Assembly (NCBI GenBank): GCA_964423505.1 | Contig: CAYREX010000021.1 | Coordinates: 1 to 38,636, forward strand | Length of the DNA stretch: 38,636 nt | Reading direction: 5' to 3' | Source: CAYREX01 sp964423505 | GTDB lineage: Bacteria > Fermentibacterota > Fermentibacteria > Fermentibacterales > JCC-6 | Part shown: one piece after another, positions 24,358-31,746 of the stretch | How the letters are laid out: each line of letters begins with the position of its first letter | How positions within the stretch are numbered: the first letter of the stretch is position 1 | Program-made: the position numbers and the translations under genes | The notes under the pieces: model-generated | Told to the model about the DNA's origin: nothing | The model's database searches: none | The model's input: only the letters and a program-made list of their open reading frames with translations

Positions 24358-25475
24358 GCGGTATGAAGGCGGCCTTCGACGTGAGCGTGGTGGCGCACGC
24401 GGTCGGCGGCGTGGCCAGGTACGCGACCTCGCTTGCCGAAGCCCTGCGCGCGGTCGCCCCAGAGCGTGGAATAGACCTCAGCGTGGTGGACGTACCGGCG
24501 ACGCATCCGGGGGTGCCCTCCCCCGGGGTGGCGGACACCGCCCTTCCGGACCCGGCCTTCTCCAGGGTCCCTCTGGTAAGGAGGCTGGCGGCGAGACTGG
24601 GCCGGGAGAGGGCCTCCAGGGCGAGGCGGCTGGCCGGACTGCTGGCCGGGTGCCGCGTCTTCCACGCCAGCGGCGTGCAGCCGGTGGCGCCGGAGGGCTC
24701 GGCCACCGTGGTGACCGTCTACGACCTCTCGGGGCTCCGTCACCCGGAGTGGCACACGCCGGAGACGGTGGCCTTCTCCCGGGAGCTGGCCCGGCTGGTC
24801 GAGAGCGGAGCGGCGGTAGCGGCCATATCCGGGTGGACCGCCTCACAGGTCGAGGGCATTCCCGGTGCCGACCCTTCGCGGATACGGGTGATAGGCGGCG
24901 CTGCCGACCGGCGCTTCTCCCCCGGCTCTCCGTCCCGGGAGGTCCTGGAGAGGTACGGGCTGACACCCTACGGCTACCTGCTTCACGTCGGCGGCATAGT
25001 GCCCAGGAAGAACGTGCCCTTCCTGGCGGAGGCCTACGGGAGGGCCAGGGCAAGGGGTCTGGAGCTGGACCTGGCCCTCGCCGGGGAGCGTCCATGGGGC
25101 GGGGAGAGCGTACCGGGGGGGAACGGCGTGCGTCTCCTCAGCGGCGTGCCCGACGACGACCTGCCAGAGCTGTACAGGGGCTCGGTTGCGCTTCTCATTC
25201 CCAGCGAGCACGAGGGCCTCGGGCTGCCGGCGCTGGAGGCGCTGGCCTGCGGCGCACCGGTGATCGCAAGCAACTGCACGGCCCTGACGGAGACGGTGGG
25301 CCGCTTCGGCCTGCTCCTGCCTCCCGGGGACATGGCCGGATGGGCTTCGGAGCTCCTGCTGCTCGGCTCCCCCTCCCACGCGGACATGCTTGCCGCCAGG
25401 GCGCTGCGGGCTCCCAGGCCCACCTGGGAGGACGTGGCCGGGAGGCTCTGCGACCTCTACCTGGAGCTGGCATGA
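24354..25475 (+). CDS. Glycosyltransferase family 4
   Basis: 373 aa. ATG 24354 overlaps the previous stop (ATGA), with GGAGCAGGGGG directly upstream; ATG 24363 is an alternative. The N-terminal domain has AFDVSVVAHAVGGVARYATS, with the G-G-V-A/G-R-Y loop of mannosyltransferase-like GT4 enzymes. The C-terminal donor domain has YLLHVGGIVPRKNVPFLAEA, VRLLSGVPDDDLPELYRGS and LIPSEHEGLGLPALEALACG, the E-x7-E motif that binds the nucleotide-sugar. A retaining enzyme, cytoplasmic or membrane-associated. Sugar and linkage cannot be read from sequence. It is one of three consecutive GT genes joined by ATGA overlaps. Confidence 0.9.
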   Translation: MSGMKAAFDVSVVAHAVGGVARYATSLAEALRAVAPERGIDLSVVDVPATHPGVPSPGVADTALPDPAFSRVPLVRRLAARLGRERASRARRLAGLLAGCRVFHASGVQPVAPEGSATVVTVYDLSGLRHPEWHTPETVAFSRELARLVESGAAVAAISGWTASQVEGIPGADPSRIRVIGGAADRRFSPGSPSREVLERYGLTPYGYLLHVGGIVPRKNVPFLAEAYGRARARGLELDLALAGERPWGGESVPGGNGVRLLSGVPDDDLPELYRGSVALLIPSEHEGLGLPALEALACGAPVIASNCTALTETVGRFGLLLPPGDMAGWASELLLLGSPSHADMLAARALRAPRPTWEDVAGRLCDLYLELA

Positions 25476-26719
25476 GGATCCTCCATCTCGTCCACCGGGC
25501 ATGGCCCTACCACGGCGGCGCTGAGCGCTACGTGCTGGAGCACGCCAGGGCCGGCGTCGCCAGGGGGCACGAATGCACCATCTGCACCACGGACGCCTGG
25601 GACATGTCGGTGATGACCGGCGCCGGCGGCAGGAGGATCGGCTCCTCGGAGGACGTCCTGGACGGCGTCAGGATACTCAGGTTCAGGGTGGCGGCGCCCC
25701 GTCCGCGCAGGCTCTACAGGGCCCTGGCCAGGCGCATGGCCAGGTGCGGGAGGGACAGGTACTTCTTCCCGAACCCGGTAGTCCCCGGCCTGCACCGTTG
25801 GCTCGGCCGGGAGAGGGGCTTCGACCTCGTCCACGCCAACGCCATGCCGCTGATGCTCTACGAGGGGTGGCGACACGCCCGAAGGTGCGGCGCGGCGCTG
25901 GCCTCCGTCCCCCACGCCAACGTCGGGGAGAAGCTCAGGCGGGTGCCCGCCCTGCGCTACTTCGAGGGCTGCCAGGAGAGGATACTCCGGGAGAGCACCG
26001 TGGCGGTGGCCCAGAGCGCCTTCGAGAGGGACCTCTTCGTGGAGAGGGGGGTGGACCCGGAGAGGGTGCTCGTCCTCGGCAGCGGGGTGGACCCGGGGGA
26101 GATGTCTCTGGGCAGCAGGGAGAGGGGGCTGCGCATGCTCGGCCTGGAGCCGCCGGTCGTCCTCTCCCTCACGGCCCACTGCAGGGACAGGGGCACGAGG
26201 GAGCTGGTCCTCGCCTCGGACGCGCTGCTCCGCGAGGGTGTCCGGCACTCGCTCGTCGTGGCCGGGCCGCTGATGCCGGACGCCCTTCCGGCCCTGGAGC
26301 CCGCTGCGCGCGGCCCCCTCGGGGAGGGCCGCATGGCCGTCACCGGCTACGTCGGGCAGAGGGACAGGCTTGATCTCCTGGCCGCCGCGGACGTGGTGGT
26401 TCTCCCGTCCAGGCTCGACTGCTTCGGGATAGTCCTGCTGGAGGCGTGGGCCATGGGCAGGCCGGTGGTCGGATGCTGGTCCGGGGCCATGCCGGACCTG
26501 GTGGAGGACGGCTCGAACGGCTTCCTGGTGCCGTGGGGTGACGAGGTGACCCTGGCGGACAGGCTGGGCATCCTCCTCCGGGAGCCGGACCTCGCCCGGA
26601 CCATGGGCGGCCGGGGCAGGGCCTCCGTGCTCCCCGGACGGACCTGGGAGTCGGTCACCGGCAGGTTCTACAGGAGGATGGAGACGGCGGCCGCCGGCAT
26701 GAGGGGGATGAGGGCATGA
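25472..26719 (+). CDS. Glycosyltransferase family 4
   Basis: 415 aa, ATGA overlap with the previous gene. The N terminus MRILHLVHRAWPYHGGAERY has the GG-E/A-R-Y acceptor loop. The donor site is VVLPSRLDCFGIVLLEAWAM followed by GRPVVGCWSGAMPDLVEDGS, with the E-x7-E-type pattern and the G..D.V..G.NGFLV ending of GT4 enzymes. The middle region (FDLVHANAMPLMLY, then SVPHANVGEK) is also typical. It would add one sugar from a nucleotide donor to the growing glycan. The stretch upstream of 25472 in this frame is not coding, because it overlaps the preceding GT gene, which has proper motifs. Confidence 0.9.
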   Translation: MRILHLVHRAWPYHGGAERYVLEHARAGVARGHECTICTTDAWDMSVMTGAGGRRIGSSEDVLDGVRILRFRVAAPRPRRLYRALARRMARCGRDRYFFPNPVVPGLHRWLGRERGFDLVHANAMPLMLYEGWRHARRCGAALASVPHANVGEKLRRVPALRYFEGCQERILRESTVAVAQSAFERDLFVERGVDPERVLVLGSGVDPGEMSLGSRERGLRMLGLEPPVVLSLTAHCRDRGTRELVLASDALLREGVRHSLVVAGPLMPDALPALEPAARGPLGEGRMAVTGYVGQRDRLDLLAAADVVVLPSRLDCFGIVLLEAWAMGRPVVGCWSGAMPDLVEDGSNGFLVPWGDEVTLADRLGILLREPDLARTMGGRGRASVLPGRTWESVTGRFYRRMETAAAGMRGMRA

Positions 26720-27972
26720 CCCCCGTAACGGTCGTCACAGTGACCTGGAACGCAGCCGGCATGATGGACGAGCTCGCCTCCGGCCTCGCGCCGCTCTGCG
26801 GCACGGCCGAAGTCCTTGTCTCCGACAACGCATCGACGGACGGCACCCCGGCTCTCGTGAGGGAGGCGCTGCCCGGCGCGCGGGTGGTCGAGAACCGGGT
26901 GAACGGCGGATTCGGCTACGGCAACAACCGGGCCCTCGAGCGGGTCTCCACCCCTTACGTCCTCCTTCTCAACCCGGACGCCCGACTCGCCCCGGAGGTG
27001 CTGGAGAGGCTCCTCGAGACCCTGGCCTCCCATCCCGGGGCGGCGGCGGTGCAGCCGCTGGTGAGGCTCTCGGGCAGGCCGATGGTGACGCTGAGCGCCG
27101 GGACGGCCATGACCCGGCTCTGCCGGGGCTACGACATGGACTTCATGCACTTCCAGCCCTCGCCACTCCGGGAGGTAGCCGCCGTCCCCGGCGTCTCCGC
27201 AGCCGCCGCCCTCTTCAGGACGGAGGCGCTCCGTTCCGTCGCCGGCTTCGACGAGACCTTCTTCATGTACTTCGAGGACACCGACCTCTCCGTCAGGCTC
27301 TCCTCCTCCGGGTGGGAGCTGCTTCTCGACTCCACCGTGACAGCCCTCCACGAGCCCGGCTCGTGCAGCGACAGGGCGAGGGCCGTCCGATGGGAGCTGA
27401 CCTCGTCATGCCTGCTCGCCAGGAAGATCCTTGGCGGAATGCGCACCTCCGTCCCGGCGGACTGGCTCCGGGCGGAGCTGCTCTCGGCCCTCCGGCGCTC
27501 CGGCGGTCCCGTGGAGCTGGCTCGGAGGCTGGCCGCCATCGCGTCCGCTGCCGGGAGGCGGGTGGAGCCGCAGGTGGTCCCGGGGGAGGTCCTAGCGGAG
27601 CTCTGCAGGCCGAGGCCGATGCGGATGCCGAGGCCGAGGCCCCCGGCGACCCCTCCGGAGCGGCTGGCCGGCGGTGCCGTCCGCACTGCGACAGGCTTCC
27701 TGCCCGGGCGGTCCACAGGTGAGTGGGGCTTCGGGTGCCTTGACGTCAGACCGGAAGCGGGCAGGCTTGCCCTGGGGGTCCGTTCCGCAGGGGGGCCCGG
27801 CACCACCGGCCTCTGGCGGGATGGCGGCCTTCTCGACAGGGTCTTCCTCACGGCCGGCGGGGAGGGCGTGCTCGCGGCCGATACTGCCGGCACCGACGGC
27901 AGGCTATACCTGGTCCCCGACAGGGCCGGCGACAGGGTGAAGGTGACGGATGCGACCATCGACCCGCCTTAG
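26716..27972 (+). CDS. Rhamnosyltransferase-like GT2 with extra C-terminal beta domain
   Basis: 418 aa, ATGA overlap. The GT-A core is of the WbbL/RfbN type: VVTVTWNAAGMMDELA, VSDNASTDGTPALV, NGGFGYGNNRALE, LLLNPDARLAPE and FDETFFMYFEDTDLSVRL, where E-D-x-D supplies the base. These enzymes move L-rhamnose or similar sugars from dTDP-sugars. Residues about 295-315 are a low-complexity linker of repeated RP/MP pairs (RPRPMRMPRPRPP), coded by tandem ccgaggccgatg-like repeats. After it, about 100 residues form a beta-rich domain (GEWGFGCLDVRPEAGRLALG, GRLYLVPDRAGDRVKV) that I do not recognise. The acceptor is unknown. Confidence 0.87.
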   Translation: MTPVTVVTVTWNAAGMMDELASGLAPLCGTAEVLVSDNASTDGTPALVREALPGARVVENRVNGGFGYGNNRALERVSTPYVLLLNPDARLAPEVLERLLETLASHPGAAAVQPLVRLSGRPMVTLSAGTAMTRLCRGYDMDFMHFQPSPLREVAAVPGVSAAAALFRTEALRSVAGFDETFFMYFEDTDLSVRLSSSGWELLLDSTVTALHEPGSCSDRARAVRWELTSSCLLARKILGGMRTSVPADWLRAELLSALRRSGGPVELARRLAAIASAAGRRVEPQVVPGEVLAELCRPRPMRMPRPRPPATPPERLAGGAVRTATGFLPGRSTGEWGFGCLDVRPEAGRLALGVRSAGGPGTTGLWRDGGLLDRVFLTAGGEGVLAADTAGTDGRLYLVPDRAGDRVKVTDATIDPP

Positions 27973-28747
27973 GAGAGCGGCAGCCGCCGCAGTCGCGGGA
28001 CTGGCGCTCCCGGTGCTGGCCGGCCCCGGTCCGGTCACCGTCGCCTGGGCTCTGCTGGTGCTGGCCCACTCCCAGCTCCGCCGTGGCGGGATGCTCACCA
28101 CCCTCTCCCGCGGACTGGCCCTCCTGGCGCCTGCGACCCTTGCCACCGGCACGGCGCCGGCACTCCTTGCCGCCTCCGCGGTCACCGGCGCACTGGGTGC
28201 CCCACCGGGCCTCCGGGCCTCCACTTTCCTGGCTCCGCTGCTGCTGCTCGGTATCTGGTCCGGGCCGGTCTCCGGCATCCTGCCGCTGCTGGCGGGGCTC
28301 CTGCCCGCGGCGCTGCCCCGGCTGCGGGCGCTCCGCTACCCGGCGGCCGCCGTCGGCGCCACCGTCATGCTCCTTCTCTCCGGGCTCCCGGCAGCTCCCT
28401 CCGGCCCGGCGAGGCACCTGGAGGAGAGGCTGGAGGGCGAGAGGCCGCTATGGCCCGAGACCACAGCGGTCAACCTGGCTTCGCCGTCGCTGCGCCTGGA
28501 GATGCCTGGAATGGAGGGCGTGGACGTCCGCATCATGATGACCGCCGGGGGCGTCAGGGACGACACCGAGCCGCTGGGCAGAGTAGTCTCCGGCTCCGAT
28601 ACCATCCCAGTACAGGCGGGTAGGGGGGCGGTGCTGGTCGTGGACGCCTCCGGGCCGGTCACCGTACTGCTCGACCGGGAGTGGAGCCCCTTCAACCACC
28701 CGGTGATATGGGTGGGGCCGGCTGACGCAGCGGAGGGGGGGGAGTGA
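27950..28747 (+). CDS. Small membrane protein of the duplicated module, copy 1
   Basis: 265 aa, overlapping the rhamnosyltransferase-like gene by 23 bases. The first ~150 residues are mostly hydrophobic Ala/Leu-rich helices (about four or five, such as VAGLALPVLAGPGPVTVAWA and STFLAPLLLLGIWSGPVSG). Residues about 160-265 are a soluble beta-rich tail ending in WSPFNHPVIWVGPAD. The gene at 30931 has the same plan: a helical N-terminal half, a tail with a V.I/V-M..V pattern and an ending W.PF..P...VG. Each copy stands immediately before a large GT-C-like gene. No known family was recognised; it may be an accessory or flippase partner of that enzyme. Confidence 0.7.
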   Translation: MRPSTRLRRAAAAAVAGLALPVLAGPGPVTVAWALLVLAHSQLRRGGMLTTLSRGLALLAPATLATGTAPALLAASAVTGALGAPPGLRASTFLAPLLLLGIWSGPVSGILPLLAGLLPAALPRLRALRYPAAAVGATVMLLLSGLPAAPSGPARHLEERLEGERPLWPETTAVNLASPSLRLEMPGMEGVDVRIMMTAGGVRDDTEPLGRVVSGSDTIPVQAGRGAVLVVDASGPVTVLLDREWSPFNHPVIWVGPADAAEGGE

Positions 28748-30828
28748 GGCGCCCCCGCATCCCGTTCCCCGGTCCCGACCGGGGCTCCGCGCTGCTCCAC
28801 CTGGCCGGGGGCGCGCTCGTGTTCCTCGTATGGAGGCTCACCGGACAGCCGTCCCCGGGCACGCTGGGCAGGCTGGTGCCCCTCGCATGGGTGCTCACCG
28901 GGCTCATGGCCGGGCGGAGGAGGGCCCGCCCGGAGACCGCCGCGCTGCTCTTCCTGCATATCGTGCTCTCTCTGCTCTGGACCGCCTCCCCGGCCGCGGC
29001 GGTGCTCGCCGCCGCCTCGGCGCTACTGGGAGTCGTGCCGGGGCTCATGCAGGCCGCGGGAGGGAGGCTCGGGCTCCTCCGCGCCGCTCTGCCGCTGGCC
29101 CCGCTGCTGCTGCTGACGGTGCCATTCAGCGGGGACGAGCCCCACTACGCCGCCATAACGGAGAGGCTGGTCGATCCGGCCTCGATGGAGTTCCTGCGCT
29201 ACTCCCACCAGCCCGGAGACCCCTCCGCGGGGGTCACCCACCACCAGCCGCTCTTCCCGGCGCTCCTTGCGCCCGGCCTGCCGCTGGGCGCACCGGGGCT
29301 CAGGGCGGTGAGCCTGCTCTTCGCCGTGGCCGCGGCGGCCCTCCTGGCCTCCATTCTCCGCGGGGGGGGGGTCGACGCGCCGGGGCGAGCCGGTCTGCTG
29401 GCGCTGCTCCTGGTGCCAGGCAGCTCCATACTCGGGATGGTCTACCCGGGATGGCTGGCGCTCCTCATCCTGCTGGCCGCCGTCTCCCTGAGGGAGAGGG
29501 GCCTGCTCGGCACCGCCCTGGTCGTAGTCGCCGCCGGGCTGCTCGTGGCGGTGAAGTTCCGCTTCGCCGGCATCTCCCTTGGCCTGGGGCTCGCCCTCTA
29601 CCTGAGAAGCGGAGGCAGGACCAGGCTGCTGGTGCCGCTGGTGCTCCTGGGCGGGGCCGGCCTTGTCCTGGCTGCGGACGCACTGCTCCTGGACGGCTCC
29701 TTCTTCTGGGTGCGCTACGGGAACCCGGCATTCGTGAGGACCGTCGTGTCGCACCTCTTCCTCAGGGTGCCGGACGTCGCCCTCGGACTTGTCTCGATGC
29801 TGCTGGACATCGAAGCCGGCCTCCTCTGGAAGGCGCCGTGGGTGCTGGCCGCCCTCGCCGGGCTGCCGCTGCTGCGCCGGGAGCACCCGGGACTCTTCCG
29901 CTGGCTCGGGCTACCCGCCCTGGCCTACGCCCTGACCCTCGTCGTATGGGTGCCCACCGACTGGCCCGGCATGCCCACGCCCGCCTGCAGGATGCTGTTG
30001 CCGCTGGCTCCGGTGCTGGTCGCCTCCCTCGCCGGGATGTGGGACAGGAGGGGTGTGAGAGCCCTTGTATGGGCATCCCTGGCCATCACGGCGATCCAGG
30101 CCGTCTACCCGGCGGCCAGGTTCAACAGCGCCGACGGCTCCGACGTGCTGACGGGCCTCCTGACCGGGACCGGCACGGCACTGGGCGCCATGCTCCCCTC
30201 GGCGGTAAGGCCGGACCCCGCAGCCTACCTGCTCTGGGGCATACTCGCAGCCGCCCTGGTCATCGCCCTCTCCCGCCGGGGCAGGGGAGTGGGGGCGTTG
30301 CTGCTGGCCGGCGCGCTTGCGGGAGGTACGCTTGCCGGAAGGAGCGCCCGGATGCTGGAGGCGGAGGACCTGCCTGAGAGCCATGTCTCCTTCTGCCGTC
30401 CCTACCCCGAGAAGTTCGACCCGGTGGAGCGGCGGTACTGGCTCTTCTCCAGGGAGATGATGCTCCGGCTCTCCCATCCCCTGGACGCAGTCGCGGTCCC
30501 CGTGCCTCCGGGGGAGGGGGACGTGACGGCGGAGGTCCGCTTCAGGGCGCTTCAGGAGGGCCCGGAGCCTCCGGCGCTCGTGCTTGGCTGCGGCGCCTTC
30601 TCCGACACCCTGCGGATGGCCTCGCGGGTGCTGGAGAGCCCCGGGTGGCTCGCCTACATAGTCGAGATGGAGCAGGAGGAGGTCCCCGAGAACCTGGAGG
30701 AGCTCCGGGTCCGAGTGAGCGTCCCTGCGGGACTCGCCGGGGACACCCTGCGGCTGGGGACCATGGGGGCCCCGGACGCCGGCGGGCTCCACGGAATCTA
30801 CCTGGACGAAGTCGGAGCCTGGAGATGA
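28744..30828 (+). CDS. Large polytopic GT-C-like membrane protein, copy 1
   Basis: 694 aa, GTG 28744 overlapping the previous stop (GTGA). About twelve hydrophobic helices lie in residues 15-540. The first periplasmic loop has TVPFSGDEPHYAAITERLVD, followed by GVTHHQPLFPALLAPG. The acidic D-E-P-H and the H-H-Q resemble catalytic loops of ArnT/GT39-like GT-C enzymes, which use polyprenyl-phosphate sugars. A later loop has VWVPTDWPGMPTPACRMLLPL. Residues about 560-694 form a soluble, mostly beta tail ending in GIYLDEVGAW. It is closely paralogous along its length to 31734-33821. Enzyme class is likely, exact reaction unknown. Confidence 0.75.
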   Translation: MRRPRIPFPGPDRGSALLHLAGGALVFLVWRLTGQPSPGTLGRLVPLAWVLTGLMAGRRRARPETAALLFLHIVLSLLWTASPAAAVLAAASALLGVVPGLMQAAGGRLGLLRAALPLAPLLLLTVPFSGDEPHYAAITERLVDPASMEFLRYSHQPGDPSAGVTHHQPLFPALLAPGLPLGAPGLRAVSLLFAVAAAALLASILRGGGVDAPGRAGLLALLLVPGSSILGMVYPGWLALLILLAAVSLRERGLLGTALVVVAAGLLVAVKFRFAGISLGLGLALYLRSGGRTRLLVPLVLLGGAGLVLAADALLLDGSFFWVRYGNPAFVRTVVSHLFLRVPDVALGLVSMLLDIEAGLLWKAPWVLAALAGLPLLRREHPGLFRWLGLPALAYALTLVVWVPTDWPGMPTPACRMLLPLAPVLVASLAGMWDRRGVRALVWASLAITAIQAVYPAARFNSADGSDVLTGLLTGTGTALGAMLPSAVRPDPAAYLLWGILAAALVIALSRRGRGVGALLLAGALAGGTLAGRSARMLEAEDLPESHVSFCRPYPEKFDPVERRYWLFSREMMLRLSHPLDAVAVPVPPGEGDVTAEVRFRALQEGPEPPALVLGCGAFSDTLRMASRVLESPGWLAYIVEMEQEEVPENLEELRVRVSVPAGLAGDTLRLGTMGAPDAGGLHGIYLDEVGAWR

Positions 30829-30929
30829 GTGCTCTTGCAGCGATGGCGGTGTTTGAGCAGTATTGCCACTGTCCGGGAGCACGAGCAGACTGCCTGTCCG
30901 CATCCCGGCCGGGGGATGCAGGAGCGTGA
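30825..30929 (+). CDS. Candidate 34-aa small ORF between the two modules
   Basis: It begins with an ATGA overlap on the stop of the GT-C-like gene and ends two bases before the ATG of the next gene, so it fills the only gap in the series. The product, MSALAAMAVFEQYCHCPGARADC..., has three Cys in CHC...C. Codon use is less GC-rich than the neighbours (ttt, tat, tgt, cga). The same bases might instead be a promoter region for the second module. Not a known family. Confidence 0.3.
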   Translation: MSALAAMAVFEQYCHCPGARADCLSASRPGDAGA

Positions 30930-30930
30930 T

Positions 30931-31746
30931 ATGACGAGAGAGCGGAGCGTGCAGAGCGGTCCGGGTGCGACCCTGCGGCCTTCAGCCGCCCTGCCCGGCG
31001 CCCTGGCATCCCTCGCGCTCCTGGTCCTTGCCGGGCCTTCCCTGGGCCTAGCGTCGTGGGCCCTCCTGGCGGTAGCGGCGGAGCTGCCGCGGCGCAGGCC
31101 GCGGGGTCTCGGAGACGCGGCGGAGGTCCTGCTCTGGGGGCTCCTCGCCCTGGCAGCGCTCCTGACGGGAGACCGGGCGGCCACGGGACCCCTGGTGCTG
31201 GCAGCCTGCCTCCGCTCCGTCACGGGCGGCGACCCGCTCCGGAGGCTGGCCGGGGCGGCGGCCCTGGCGCTTCCGGCCCTGGCGGGGGATGCCGGCTGGA
31301 TGCTCCCGCCGGCAGCGGCAACCCTGGCGGCCTCCTTCCTGCCCGCCACCCACCTCAGGACCGCCGCCGTGGCGACGGGGCTGGCGCTCGTCCTCGCGCT
31401 CACCGGCCCTCCCGGTCCCGGGGAGGACGCCGGCTGGTACCCGACCAGGTTCATGCGCTACTACGGCCGGTTCGACTGGCACGACTCCCTGGTGCTGACC
31501 CCTGCGAGGCCCTCGGCCCGCTTCTACCTGCCCGAGATGGCCGGGGACAGCGTCGGCATGATGGTGAGCGTCCGGGACGCCGACTCCATGGTGCTCAGCC
31601 ACGGCGGGGAGGACATCGTCCTCGAGGAGGGGACGACGACCGTCCGGATGCTCCTGGGCGACGAGCCGGTCGAGATGACCCTCGACGCCGTGTGGAGGCC
31701 CTTCAGAAGCCCGATGGCAACGGTGGGGCGGATATGGCGGATCTGA
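30931..31746 (+). CDS. Small membrane protein of the duplicated module, copy 2
   Basis: 271 aa from ATG 30931, with AGGAG eight bases upstream. An earlier in-frame start (30829) lies on the end of the preceding gene and has no ribosome site. The N-terminal ~160 residues hold several hydrophobic helices (LPGALASLALLVLAGPSLGL, GLALVLALTGPP). A soluble tail follows: WYPTRFMRYYGRFDWHDSLV, then RFYLPEMAGDSVGMMVSVRD, ending WRPFRSPMATVGRIW. Layout and the ending match the 27950 gene, though overall similarity looks low, so the duplication is old. It overlaps the next gene by 13 bases. Function unknown. Confidence 0.7.
   Translation: MTRERSVQSGPGATLRPSAALPGALASLALLVLAGPSLGLASWALLAVAAELPRRRPRGLGDAAEVLLWGLLALAALLTGDRAATGPLVLAACLRSVTGGDPLRRLAGAAALALPALAGDAGWMLPPAAATLAASFLPATHLRTAAVATGLALVLALTGPPGPGEDAGWYPTRFMRYYGRFDWHDSLVLTPARPSARFYLPEMAGDSVGMMVSVRDADSMVLSHGGEDIVLEEGTTTVRMLLGDEPVEMTLDAVWRPFRSPMATVGRIWRI

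Noticed and set aside
24272..25471. Upstream 400 codons of the frame that contains the GT4 at 25472
   Set aside because: This part overlaps another GT4 gene with clear motifs and yields an Arg/Gly-rich nonsense product. The ATGA overlap at 25472 marks the true start.
27600..27660. Tandem ccgaggccgatg-like repeats
   Set aside because: Considered as a DNA repeat or regulatory array, but it is simply the coding sequence of the RP/MP linker in the rhamnosyltransferase-like protein.
31056..31733. N-terminal extension of the second GT-C-like gene
   Set aside because: It lies over the small membrane protein gene in another frame. Similarity with copy 1 begins at ATG 31734.
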